This document shows positions 16,211-24,672 of a stretch of DNA of 32,009 nt, piece by piece. The stretch covers positions 1 through 32,009 of the forward strand of contig JALHNV010000042.1 in assembly GCA_022843325.1 (NCBI GenBank), given 5' to 3'. The notes under the pieces were generated by a model that searched no databases, was not told the DNA's origin, and was given only the letters and a program-made list of their open reading frames with translations. Every line of letters starts with the position of its first letter. Position 1 is the stretch's first letter. The stretch is from Pseudolabrys sp. GTDB taxonomy: Bacteria > Pseudomonadota > Alphaproteobacteria > Rhizobiales > Xanthobacteraceae. A program made the position numbers and the translations under genes.

Positions 16211-17746
16211 GTGAACTCGATGGCTGCCGCGATACGCCCGCAACTGAGAATCCGGCCGGTGAATCTCGACACCGGCCGTGAAAATGTCGTGGTCATCTCG
16301 CGACGCTCGCAGGCTCTACGAGCTGAGGTCTTCCGTGGTTTCAGTCGCGTTGAATTGCGATGTAATTCAAAAATCCTGCTCGCCACGCTCATCTTGACCG
16401 ACGACGGTCTCGTCGGGATTGATGAACTCGGTCTGGCCGAACCGGCATTTCGTCGCTTTGGCGAGCCGGCTGGCAGCCTTGTCACAGTGACGCCGGCGGC
16501 CTCGCCGGAGAGCCTCGATGCAGTGCGGGCGAAAATTCACGGCGCCGTCCTGAGCGATGCCGATATCGGCGCTATCATCGGCGACATTGCCAATTATCGC
16601 TATTCCGACATGGAGATCGCTGCATTTCTGATTGGCTCAGCCAGTTTCATGTCCAGCGACGAACTGCTGGCCCTGTCGCAAGCGATGGCGCAGGCCGGCA
16701 CCCGGCTGAACTGGACCAGGCCTATCGTCGTCGACAAGCACTGCATCGGCGGCATCCCCGGTAACCGCACCTCGATGGTTGTGGTGCCCATCGTAGCCGC
16801 GCACGGACTGACGATCCCGAAAACATCGTCGCGGGCGATTACTTCGCCGGCCGGCACTGCCGATACCATGGAGGTGCTGGCCCGAGTTGATCTCGGCGCC
16901 GACGAGATGAAACAGGTGGTGAGCGCTTGTGACGGCTGTCTGATCTGGGGAGGTCATGTCAATTTGTCGCCCGCCGACGACATTCTCATATCGGTCGAGC
17001 GAGCGCTCAGCCTCGATACCCGCGAACAGATGGTAGCTTCGATCATGTCGAAGAAGATCGCCGCCGGATCGACCCATCTTCTGATCGATCTGCCCGTCGG
17101 CCCGGCCGCCAAGCTGACCACCGGCGTTGCGGCGATGCGGCTGCGCAAGTTGTTCGAGTTCGTTGGCGACCGCTTCGGCATCGCGGTCGAGGTCATCATG
17201 ACCGACGGCCGCCAGCCGATCGGCCACGGTATCGGGCCCGTTCTCGAAGCGCAGGACGTGATGGCGGTGCTGGCCAACGATCCGGCCGCGCCAGCCGACC
17301 TGCGCGAAAAGTCGCTGCGATTGGCGGCGCATCTGCTCGAATACGATCCGAAGCTGCGTGGCGGGTCCGGCTATGCGCGGGCGCGCGACCTCTTGGAAAG
17401 CGGTGCGGCGCTGAAGCGCATGCAAATGATCATCGACGCTCAAGGTCCGTCGAGTAGCCGGACCGATCTTGGGAAACTGACGGCTGACATCAAGGCGCAG
17501 CGCACCGGGGTCGTCGTATCAATAGACTGCCTGCGGCTCAACCGTCTGGCGCGCTCGGCCGGTGCGCCAATCGATAAGGGCGCCGGCATCAGGGTCTTCA
17601 AGAAGATCGGTGAGCGGGTCGAGCAGGGCGAGCCATTGTACCGCATCCATGCTTGCGACACGCCGGAGTTCGATCTGGCGATAGCTGCCGCCAACGCCAG
17701 TACCGGTTATGTCGTCGGCCATGGAGCGCGTGAGGCTGGCGCGTGA
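16211..17746 (+). CDS. Archaeal-type AMP (NMP) phosphorylase / 'thymidine phosphorylase' homologue
   Basis: A 511-residue phosphorylase. It is longer than E. coli-type thymidine phosphorylase (about 440) because of an extra N-terminal domain (about 1-95), a feature of archaeal AMP phosphorylase, which splits AMP with phosphate into adenine and ribose-1,5-bisphosphate. The core carries [11 protein letters not shown] (175-185) and [20 protein letters not shown] (202-221); the IGGIPGN form resembles the archaeal IGGVPGN motif rather than the STGGVGD form of DeoA. Ser of the usual DKHS is Cys178 here. The C-terminal domain (about 380-500) has [25 protein letters not shown] lies seven bases before the GTG at 16211; ATG at 16220 is the alternative. 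Its stop overlaps the next gene's GTG. Databases may label it thymidine phosphorylase; I favour NMP phosphorylase by motif, without biochemical proof. Confidence 0.85.
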   Translation: MNSMAAAIRPQLRIRPVNLDTGRENVVVISRRSQALRAEVFRGFSRVELRCNSKILLATLILTDDGLVGIDELGLAEPAFRRFGEPAGSLVTVTPAASPESLDAVRAKIHGAVLSDADIGAIIGDIANYRYSDMEIAAFLIGSASFMSSDELLALSQAMAQAGTRLNWTRPIVVDKHCIGGIPGNRTSMVVVPIVAAHGLTIPKTSSRAITSPAGTADTMEVLARVDLGADEMKQVVSACDGCLIWGGHVNLSPADDILISVERALSLDTREQMVASIMSKKIAAGSTHLLIDLPVGPAAKLTTGVAAMRLRKLFEFVGDRFGIAVEVIMTDGRQPIGHGIGPVLEAQDVMAVLANDPAAPADLREKSLRLAAHLLEYDPKLRGGSGYARARDLLESGAALKRMQMIIDAQGPSSSRTDLGKLTADIKAQRTGVVVSIDCLRLNRLARSAGAPIDKGAGIRVFKKIGERVEQGEPLYRIHACDTPEFDLAIAAANASTGYVVGHGAREAGA

Positions 17747-18648
17747 GCGGCGCCGTGCTGCAGTTTCTGCCGCCGGCGGCGACCGATGCGACAAGGCTTG
17801 CCACGCGGATCGGTGTGCGGGCGCAGCCGATCGATCTGCACCATTTTCCCGACGGCGAGCTGCGTGTCACTGTCGGGCCTGCGGCCGCTACCACGATCAT
17901 CTATGCCTCGCTGGACCGGCCCAATGACAAGCTGTTGGCGCTCGTGTTTGCGGCCGAGGCTTTGCGGAGAGGGGGCGCACGGCGGCTCGTGCTGGTGGCT
18001 CCCTATCTCTGCTACATGCGACAGGATGCTGCGTTTCAACCGGGCGAAGCGATCAGCCAGAAGGCAATCGGCCGTCTGATTGCGCAGACCATGGACCGTG
18101 TCATCACCGTTGACGCGCATCTGCATAGAACTCACGACATCCGGCCGGTCTTTCCGGGCATTGAGGCTGACAACCTCTCGGCGATGCCCGCCATCGCCGC
18201 GGCTCTGCGTGCCGCCGGCGTCGATCCGTCATCCGTCGTGGTCGGCCCGGATGCCGAATCGGAGCCGTGGGTCGCCGATCTTGCCGGACGTCTGCACCTT
18301 CAGCACGCGGTGGCGCGCAAGCTCCGTCATGGCGACAGTTTCGTCGATATTCATTTTGACGATGCAACACTGTTTTCCGGCCGGCCGGTGCTGCTGGTCG
18401 ACGACATCGTGTCGTCAGGCGGGACGCTGCTGACATGCGCGCGAGCATTGGTGGCGGCTGACGCATCTTCGATCGACGCGGTCGTGACGCATGCGCTGTT
18501 TCCGCCCGAATTGACCACCGGACTGCTTGACGCCGGACTGCGTTCCATTCGCTCGACCAGCAGCGTGCCGCATCCGACCAATGCCATTTACCTCGACGAA
18601 ACACTGGCCGCGGCGCTGCGCCGGGAGATTGAAGGAGCGACATCGTGA
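17743..18648 (+). CDS. Divergent ribose-phosphate pyrophosphokinase (PRPP synthetase)
   Basis: A 301-residue homologue of Prs, which makes PRPP from ribose-5-phosphate and ATP. Conserved elements are [10 protein letters not shown] (33-42), [10 protein letters not shown] (86-95), [12 protein letters not shown] (121-132) and the PRPP loop [12 protein letters not shown] (217-228); VARKLRHGD (190-198) fits the flexible catalytic Lys/Arg loop. It diverges from the housekeeping enzyme: the FGYARQDRK region reads LCYMRQDAA, and the segment matching VVSPDVGG reads VVGPDAES, so it is probably an accessory paralogue with altered regulation or substrate. The GTG start overlaps the phosphorylase stop (GTGA), and its own stop overlaps the next GTG, so three genes are translationally coupled. 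Whether it uses ribose-5-phosphate or a product of the phosphorylase is open. Confidence 0.86.
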   Translation: MSGAVLQFLPPAATDATRLATRIGVRAQPIDLHHFPDGELRVTVGPAAATTIIYASLDRPNDKLLALVFAAEALRRGGARRLVLVAPYLCYMRQDAAFQPGEAISQKAIGRLIAQTMDRVITVDAHLHRTHDIRPVFPGIEADNLSAMPAIAAALRAAGVDPSSVVVGPDAESEPWVADLAGRLHLQHAVARKLRHGDSFVDIHFDDATLFSGRPVLLVDDIVSSGGTLLTCARALVAADASSIDAVVTHALFPPELTTGLLDAGLRSIRSTSSVPHPTNAIYLDETLAAALRREIEGATS

Positions 18649-20240
18649 CCGTCACAATCCGGTTCTGCGGTGCGACCCGGACGGTGACGGGCTCATGCTT
18701 TCTGTTCGAGGCGCCGGCCGGCAAGCTGTTGGTCGACTGCGGGCTGTTTCAGGGGCCGAAGACGCTGAAGGCGCTCAACTACAGCGCTTTTCCGTTTCGG
18801 CCGGCCGATATCGCTACCGTGCTGTTGACGCATGCGCATATCGACCATAGCGGCCTTCTGCCGAAGCTGGTGCGCGGCGGATTCGGCGGACGGATCATGG
18901 CGACCCGCCCCACCATCGATCTGTGTTCGTATCTTCTGCCTGACGCCGGCAGCATCCAGGAGTCCGAAGTCGTCATGCTCAATCGGCGCAACAACGCGCG
19001 CGGGCGTCCTGAGGTGACACCAATCTATACCAAGGCCGATGGCGTTGCTGCACTCGGTAGCTTTCAGCCGGTGGACTACGAGACTTGGTTCGAGGCGCTG
19101 CCCGGCGTACGGGCGCGGTATTGGAATGCCGGTCATCTGCTCGGCTCGGCGTCGATCGAGCTTGAGTTCGCCGGCGAGGGCGCATCCGGCAAGCCGCTGC
19201 GGGTTCTTGCCTCCGGCGACATCGGTCCCGACGGCAAGCTGTTTCACGCCGGCCCCGAGGCGCCAGCCGACTTCGATTATGTCGTCTGCGAATCGACCTA
19301 TGGTGACCAGGACAGGCCAACGACCACCCATGAGAAGCGCCGCCTTCGCCTCGCCGCTGAGGTGCGCGAGGCGCAGGCCGCCAATGGCGCCTTGCTGATA
19401 CCGGCTTTCGCCGTCGAGCGGACGCAGGAGTTGATCGTCGATCTGGTCGACCTGATGGATCGCGGACAGGTGCCGGCGGCACCAATCTTTCTCGACTCGC
19501 CGCTGGCGATTCGCGCCACCGAAGTCTTCCGCGCGCACGCGTCGAGTCTGGAGCCGGGTGTCGATGTGAACCGGCTGCTTAACTCGCCGCTGCTGCGTTG
19601 TACCGAGACAACGGACGAGAGCAAATCGATCGCCCGACTGACCGGTTTTCACATCGTCATCGCTGCCAGCGGCATGTGCGACGCCGGCCGTATTCGTCAC
19701 CATCTCAAGCGTTGGCTGTGGCGCACCAATGGCACGGTGCTACTGACCGGGTTCCAGGCGCATGGTACGCTCGGCCGTTTTCTCGTCGATGGCGTCAAGT
19801 CGGTTCGCATACAGGGCGACGAGATCAAGGTGGCGGCGCGGATCAGGCAGCTCGACGAATACTCCGGCCATGCCGACGGGCCCGAGATCGCGCGCTGGAT
19901 TGCCGCGCGGCGTCCGGTTCACCGCGGCGTATTTCTCGTCCACGGCGAAGAAGCGGCGCAAGCGGGCCTCGCTGCGCGAATTTCAGGTCAAACGGTGCCG
20001 GCAGCGCAGGTATTCATCCCGGCGCTGGACGATATCTACGAACTGACGACGGTGGCGCCAACGCCAGTCGATGGGTCGCAACGGCGGCGGCTGGCGCCCG
20101 AGGCGGTGGTGGCACTCGATTGGCACAACGACATGTCGAAGCTGATCCTCGACATCAACGACCGGATCGCCGCCGCCGCCGACGACCGGTCCCGCGGTGT
20201 TATCGTCCGCAGACTGAGACGGGCGCTCGAGGAAGAATAG
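18645..20240 (+). CDS. Beta-CASP MBL-fold ribonuclease-like protein
   Basis: A 531-residue metallo-beta-lactamase-fold protein with a beta-CASP insertion, the architecture of CPSF73-like and RNase-like exo/endonucleases. Metal-binding motifs are complete: THAHIDHSG (62-70; H63, H65, D67, H68), GHLLGSA, SGDIG, then beta-CASP motif A (ESTYGD) and a C-terminal SGHAD with the last histidine. A further C-terminal stretch (from about residue 460) rich in Arg is less conserved. RNA is the likely substrate by family, although some members act on other phosphoesters. GAAGGAG stands before the GTG start, which overlaps the stop of the PRPP synthetase gene. The stop codon lies 4 bp from the stop of the convergent histidine kinase gene. 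Confidence 0.87.
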   Translation: MTVTIRFCGATRTVTGSCFLFEAPAGKLLVDCGLFQGPKTLKALNYSAFPFRPADIATVLLTHAHIDHSGLLPKLVRGGFGGRIMATRPTIDLCSYLLPDAGSIQESEVVMLNRRNNARGRPEVTPIYTKADGVAALGSFQPVDYETWFEALPGVRARYWNAGHLLGSASIELEFAGEGASGKPLRVLASGDIGPDGKLFHAGPEAPADFDYVVCESTYGDQDRPTTTHEKRRLRLAAEVREAQAANGALLIPAFAVERTQELIVDLVDLMDRGQVPAAPIFLDSPLAIRATEVFRAHASSLEPGVDVNRLLNSPLLRCTETTDESKSIARLTGFHIVIAASGMCDAGRIRHHLKRWLWRTNGTVLLTGFQAHGTLGRFLVDGVKSVRIQGDEIKVAARIRQLDEYSGHADGPEIARWIAARRPVHRGVFLVHGEEAAQAGLAARISGQTVPAAQVFIPALDDIYELTTVAPTPVDGSQRRRLAPEAVVALDWHNDMSKLILDINDRIAAAADDRSRGVIVRRLRRALEEE

Positions 20241-20244
20241 TCGC

Positions 20245-21924
20245 CTAACCGGACACCTTGGCGCCAAGCGCCTGCCGCACCTTCTCCGTCAGCTCTCCGG
20301 TGACGAACGGCTTGCCGATGATCTGCGCCTCGTTGATGCCGGTCAGCAGAGTGCGGTCGGCAAAGCCGGTGACGAACAGCAAGGGCACCGCCGGATGTTT
20401 GTCCCTGACGCGCCGGGCCAATTCCGCGCCACTCATGCCGGGCATGGCGAAGTCGATCACCATGAGGCTCGGGACCGTCCCGCCATCGATGATCTTGAGC
20501 GCAGCCTCGCCGCCGTCGGCCTCGATCACACGGTAACCGATCTCCTGAAGCGTCGCGGCCGTCACGTCGCGCACGGCGCCGTCATCGTCGACCACCAGAA
20601 TCGTGGCGTCGGTATTCGAGGCGGCCACGGCTGGCGCGACGGACGGCGCCGCCGCGGCCTCGACCGGGCGCGCCCGTGGCAGGTAGATGCTAATCGCCGT
20701 GCCTTCACCCTGCTTCGATCGTATGCGGACGCCGCCGCCGGACTGTTTGGCAAAGCCGAGCACCTGGCTAAGCCCGAGGCCTGACCCCTTGCCGATATCC
20801 TTGGTGGTGAAGAACGGCTCGAAGGCCTTAGCGCGCACTTCGTCGCTCATGCCGCTACCGTCGTCGCGCACGCAGATCTCGACGTACTCGCCCGCCGTCG
20901 GCTCCTCGGGATGACGTGGCGAACCGAGCCTCACGTTCGCCGTCGAGACATTGAGCGTGCCGCCGACATCCATGGCGTCGCGGGCATTGATCGCCAGATT
21001 GAGAACGGCGAGTTCGATCTGGGTCGGATCGACCAGAGCCGGCCACAGGTCAGGTGCCAATGTCGTGCCGATGCGGATGGTGCCGCCGATCGTGCTCTGC
21101 ATCAGCTCCTGCATACCGGCGACGGCTTCGTTCAGGTTGACCGTCTTGGGTTCAAGTCTTTGCCGGCGCGAGAACGAAAGCAACTGGTCGGTCAGCTTGG
21201 CGCCGCGTTCGGCCGCCGTTCGCATGTAACCGACGCGCTGCTCGATCTTGCCGTCGAGCCCCGCTTTCGCCAGCGCCCGTTCCAGGAAGGCGATATTGCC
21301 CAGCACGACGGTCAAGAGGTTGTTGAAGTCATGCGCGACGCCCGAGGTCAGCTGGCCGACCGCCTCAAGCCGCTGCATCTGCCGCAGCGTCTTTTCCATG
21401 CGTTCGCGTTCTTCGATCTGCCCCAGCAACTGAGCGTTGGCGGTGGCCAGTTCGGCGGTCCGCTCCTGCACGCGGATTTCCAGCTCTTCGTTGAGCCTTT
21501 GGCACTCATATTGCCGGTGCCGGCCGCGCAAATTGTTGCGTACGACGCTGACCAGGGTGGTCGGATGAAACGGCCGTTCCAGAAAGCTGACATTGCCGAA
21601 GGTCGCGGTCAGCTGTGCCGCTTCCGGGTTGCGCTCAATGCCGCCGCCATGTTCGGTCAGAAAGATAAAGGGAAAGTCCGACCACGGCGGTTGCGAGGCC
21701 ACCCATTCGGCGATCGGCCGCGGATCGTCGCCGCGCAGGCTTTCTTCGGTGACGATTGCGACTTCGGCGCCGCTAATAATCTGACGCAGCAGGTCTTTCA
21801 GATCGGCACAAATTTCGGCATGGACGTTGGCATCCGCCAGAATATCCCGGGCAAGCGCGGCATCGCGCCCCCGCGGCGCGAGCAGCAAGGCGCGTTCCCT
21901 CGTAAGCGGCGGGTGCTCACTCAA
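20245..21924 (-). CDS. Hybrid histidine kinase with degenerate N-terminal receiver and C-terminal receiver
   Basis: A 559-residue, apparently soluble kinase without membrane segments. Residues 11-130 fold-match a receiver, but the phosphoacceptor position reads VAIVTEE (56-61) with no Asp, so it is a pseudo-receiver. A coiled coil (about 135-185) leads to the kinase core: H198 in GVAHDFNNLL, N313 in NARDAM, DDGSG (354-358) and GLGL (382-385). The C-terminal receiver (440-555) is complete: DDD 446-448, D491 in VIDFAMPGMSG, T519 and K538. The gene starts with TTG overlapping the KaiC stop (TTGA), so its synthesis should be coupled to KaiC. No separate output regulator is encoded nearby, so its target is unknown. 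Confidence 0.88.
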   Translation of the reverse strand: MSEHPPLTRERALLLAPRGRDAALARDILADANVHAEICADLKDLLRQIISGAEVAIVTEESLRGDDPRPIAEWVASQPPWSDFPFIFLTEHGGGIERNPEAAQLTATFGNVSFLERPFHPTTLVSVVRNNLRGRHRQYECQRLNEELEIRVQERTAELATANAQLLGQIEERERMEKTLRQMQRLEAVGQLTSGVAHDFNNLLTVVLGNIAFLERALAKAGLDGKIEQRVGYMRTAAERGAKLTDQLLSFSRRQRLEPKTVNLNEAVAGMQELMQSTIGGTIRIGTTLAPDLWPALVDPTQIELAVLNLAINARDAMDVGGTLNVSTANVRLGSPRHPEEPTAGEYVEICVRDDGSGMSDEVRAKAFEPFFTTKDIGKGSGLGLSQVLGFAKQSGGGVRIRSKQGEGTAISIYLPRARPVEAAAAPSVAPAVAASNTDATILVVDDDGAVRDVTAATLQEIGYRVIEADGGEAALKIIDGGTVPSLMVIDFAMPGMSGAELARRVRDKHPAVPLLFVTGFADRTLLTGINEAQIIGKPFVTGELTEKVRQALGAKVSG

Positions 21925-23414
21925 GCTTGCTCCAAAAGGTTTTTGGCTTCGCCGACGAAAGTCGGGACGCCGCGGAGGACGCCCTGGAACTGATCGAGCG
22001 GCGCGCCAAGCGTCATGCCTTGCTCGCCAATCATGAACTCGCGGATGGTGTTCTCGTGCGCGCCGCCGCGCTTCTTGATCAGCGACATGGCGCGGCGCAC
22101 CCGGCCGATAGCCTCGAAATAACGCAGCAATATCACGGTGTCGGCCAAATACGTGATGTCGACCGGTCCCTTCATCTCACCGACCATGCCGTGCTGAGCC
22201 AATGTGATAAACGTCGAGGCGCCCTGGCGGTTTGCGTACTGCAGCAGCTCGTGCAGATGCAGGATGACGTAATTCTCCTCCGGCATCGATGCCTGATAGC
22301 CGTTGAGGCTGTCGATCGCGAGACAACGAATATTGTTGACCTCGATGCACGACTTGACCTGGTGGGCGAGTTCGCCGGGTGACAACTCGGCCGCGTCCAT
22401 CTGTTGGATATGAAGCAAGCCCGATTTTTGCATTGCCTCAAGATCGAAGCCCAATCCCTTGGCGCGTTCGATCAAAAGGCCGATTTCCTCATCGAACATG
22501 AACAGCGCGGCGGGCTCGCCGCGCGCCACGGCTGCGCTCAGATAGTGCAGAACCAACAGCGTCTTGCCCGTGCCAGAGGGGCCGACGAGGAGCGTGCTCG
22601 ACCCGGTCGGCAAGCCGTCGCCGACGAGCTTGTCGAGCTCAGCGAGGCCGCTCTTGACGAGCGTCCGCGAGATCGGGCCGCGATGGTCGGCCGCCACCAG
22701 CCGCGGGTAGATCATCACCCCGCCCGGCTTGATGTCGAAATCGTGATAGCCGCCGCGGAAGGATTGGCCGCGGCATTTGACAATGCGCATGCGGCGGCGC
22801 TCGCCGCCATAGACCGGCGTCAGTTGATCGAGATGGATGACGCTGTGCGCGATACTGTGCACGGCGCGATCCATGGTTTCCGTGGTGAGATCGTCAAGCA
22901 TGATGACGGTCGAGTTGTGCTTGGCGAAATAATGCTTGAGCGCCAGGATCTGGCGCCGGTAGCGCAGCGAGCTTTGCGCCAGCAGACGGATCTCCGACAG
23001 GCTGTCGATGACGATGCGTTTTGGCTTGACCCGTTCGATGGCGGCGAAGACGCGCGTAATGGCTTCGCCGAGTTCGAGGTCGGAGGAATACAGCAGGCTC
23101 TGATGCTGATCGGGATCGAGCATGCTCTCCAGCGGTACCAGCTCAAAGATTTCGATGTTGTCGCCGATCTCCCAGCCATGCGAGCGGGCGCCGGCCCGCA
23201 ATTCGGCTTCCGTCTCGGCCAGGCTGACATAGATGCCGGTTTCGCCTTCGGCCGCGCCGGCGAGCAAAAATTGCAATGCAATGGTGGTTTTGCCCGCGCC
23301 CGGGTTGCCCTCGAGCAGGTGCAAACGGTTGCGCGCCAGGCCGCCGTCAAGAATATGGTCAAGCCCGGGCGTGCCGGTGCTGGCGCGTGGCAGGTATTCG
23401 TTCGTGGCGTCCAT
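21921..23414 (-). CDS. KaiC-like double-domain RecA-fold ATPase
   Basis: A 497-residue protein with two KaiC domains. Domain 1 has Walker A GNPGAGKT (36-43) and Walker B RIVIDSL (133-139); domain 2 has GPSGTGKT (278-285) and CLAIDSL (364-370), followed by a KaiC-style C-terminal part (SLIKKRGGAHENTIREFMIG). The catalytic glutamate pair is DEE (308-310) in domain 2, but AE in domain 1 (LAETE). The autophosphorylation pair Ser431-Thr432 of cyanobacterial KaiC aligns with T421-Y422 (DITYLADTVILL), so cyanobacterial-type phosphocycling is unlikely to be identical. No kaiA or kaiB is present in the window. The gene is upstream of, and overlaps, the hybrid kinase gene. ATG at 23414 has only a weak ribosome site. 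Confidence 0.92.
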   Translation of the reverse strand: MDATNEYLPRASTGTPGLDHILDGGLARNRLHLLEGNPGAGKTTIALQFLLAGAAEGETGIYVSLAETEAELRAGARSHGWEIGDNIEIFELVPLESMLDPDQHQSLLYSSDLELGEAITRVFAAIERVKPKRIVIDSLSEIRLLAQSSLRYRRQILALKHYFAKHNSTVIMLDDLTTETMDRAVHSIAHSVIHLDQLTPVYGGERRRMRIVKCRGQSFRGGYHDFDIKPGGVMIYPRLVAADHRGPISRTLVKSGLAELDKLVGDGLPTGSSTLLVGPSGTGKTLLVLHYLSAAVARGEPAALFMFDEEIGLLIERAKGLGFDLEAMQKSGLLHIQQMDAAELSPGELAHQVKSCIEVNNIRCLAIDSLNGYQASMPEENYVILHLHELLQYANRQGASTFITLAQHGMVGEMKGPVDITYLADTVILLRYFEAIGRVRRAMSLIKKRGGAHENTIREFMIGEQGMTLGAPLDQFQGVLRGVPTFVGEAKNLLEQA

Positions 23415-23608
23415 GGCGAACGTCCGCTATCCCGTGATGAATGAAATTCCAGGGAGAAGTGCCCCCGGACCTGAAATTGATACGGGGAACAAACGCTTTT
23501 GCCACCGGCCGAGTTCCCGCGGGCTCGACGGGCGGAACTTGCTTTTTTTGCATGGTATCAAAACGAAAAGGGAACGCCGCGAACGGTCACAGCCGCGAGG
23601 GTCAGCCG

Positions 23609-23647
23609 GGCGCCGCCGGTCGCACGCGACGTGCGACCGGCGGCGCC
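23609..23647. terminator. Strong perfect hairpin between the kaiC-like gene and the Bug receptor gene
   Basis: A 17-bp perfect inverted repeat (23609-23625 with 23631-23647, loop GCGAC) lies 26 bp beyond the stop of the minus-strand receptor gene. It has no T-run on either side, so it may be a terminator of atypical form, an mRNA 3'-end stabiliser or a protein-binding palindrome. The rest of the 259-bp gap (23415-23673) must contain the promoter of the kaiC-like operon, which I could not identify. Confidence 0.45.
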
Positions 23648-23673
23648 GGCAGAACCCGCATCGGGGCCGGCCG

Positions 23674-24642
23674 CTACTTGGCGCCGACGCCGGCGGCTTT
23701 CAGAAGCTGGCCATACCGCTCGACATCGCGCCGGATGATGGCGTTGAATTCGGCCGGCGAGTTGGTGACGGGAATGGCGCTCATCTTCTGCCAACGTGCC
23801 TGGATTTCCGGATCGCCGAGAACCGTCGCGATGTCGGCGTTGATCTTCTTGACGATCGCATCCGGCGTGCCGGCCGGGGCGAAGATGCCGAACCATGAAT
23901 CGTACTGGTACTCGGGCAGCCCGGCCTCCGCCATGGTCGGCACGTCGGCGATGGCGGGGTAGCGCTTGGGCGTCGTCACCGCCAGCGCCTTGACCTTGCC
24001 CGACTGGATGAACGGGACCGCGGGCCCGAGGAACGACACGCTGAGATGCGAGTCGCCCTGCATGATGCTGGTGAACTGCTCCGGCGTGCCCTTGAACGGC
24101 ACATGCGCGATGTCGATCTTGGCCGTCTGCTTCAGCACTTCACCGGCCAGATAATTCGAACTGGCGAGGCCTGCCGAAGTGAAGTTCAGCACGCCCGGCT
24201 TGCTCTTGGCGTGGGCGATCAGTTCCTTGACGTCCTTGACCGGCAGGTTCGGCGCGACGATGAGCACCAGCGGCACGGTGGCGATCTGCGATATGCCAAC
24301 GAAGTGCTTGATCGGATCGACGGTCAGGTCCTTGTTGAGCACATTGATGATGGTGTGGCCATTGGCCGTGGACATTAGCGTGTAACCGTCGGCCGGACTG
24401 TTGGCGACGCTGACCGTGCCGGCGATGCCGGGCCGGTTCTCGACGACCACGGACTGCTTCCACATCACCGACAGTTTGTCGGCGAGCGCGCGACCGAGAA
24501 TGTCACTGACGCTTCCGGCCGTGAAAGGATTGATGATCCTGACCGTTTGCGTCGGCCAGTTGGCCGCGGTCTGCGCGATGGCGCCGGTTGCGGTCGCCAT
24601 CAGGGCGACAGCGCACAGCAATAAAGCTCCGCTCCTCCTCAT
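23674..24642 (-). CDS. Bug family (TctC-like) periplasmic solute-binding protein
   Basis: A 322-residue exported receptor. The signal peptide MRRSGALLLCAVALMATATG ends at AIAQ (cleavage near residue 24). The mature protein shows Bug features: NWPTQTVRIINPFTAGSVSD at the start, VVENRPGIAGTV, PADGYTLM and the SWFGIFAPAGTP segment. Bug proteins bind small carboxylates or aromatic acids for tripartite tricarboxylate transporters, yet no tctA/tctB membrane genes lie nearby, so it is an orphan receptor. AGGGGG lies before the ATG. It is 30 bp downstream of the amidohydrolase gene, so it is probably in one operon with it and the decarboxylase-like gene, and its ligand may be their substrate. Confidence 0.9.
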   Translation of the reverse strand: MRRSGALLLCAVALMATATGAIAQTAANWPTQTVRIINPFTAGSVSDILGRALADKLSVMWKQSVVVENRPGIAGTVSVANSPADGYTLMSTANGHTIINVLNKDLTVDPIKHFVGISQIATVPLVLIVAPNLPVKDVKELIAHAKSKPGVLNFTSAGLASSNYLAGEVLKQTAKIDIAHVPFKGTPEQFTSIMQGDSHLSVSFLGPAVPFIQSGKVKALAVTTPKRYPAIADVPTMAEAGLPEYQYDSWFGIFAPAGTPDAIVKKINADIATVLGDPEIQARWQKMSAIPVTNSPAEFNAIIRRDVERYGQLLKAAGVGAK

Positions 24643-24672
24643 CGTATTCCCCCTGGGTTTTTTGTTGTTTGG

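Noticed and set aside
16211..17746. Calling the gene deoA (classical thymidine phosphorylase)
   Set aside because: The extra N-terminal domain, the IGGIPGN motif and the [16 protein letters not shown] segment fit the archaeal AMP phosphorylase type better; the symbol deoA would imply an unsupported substrate.
21921..23414. Naming the protein a bona fide circadian KaiC
   Set aside because: The phosphosite pair is altered, domain 1 has a modified glutamate pair, and kaiA/kaiB are absent from the window; KaiC-like is as far as the sequence allows.
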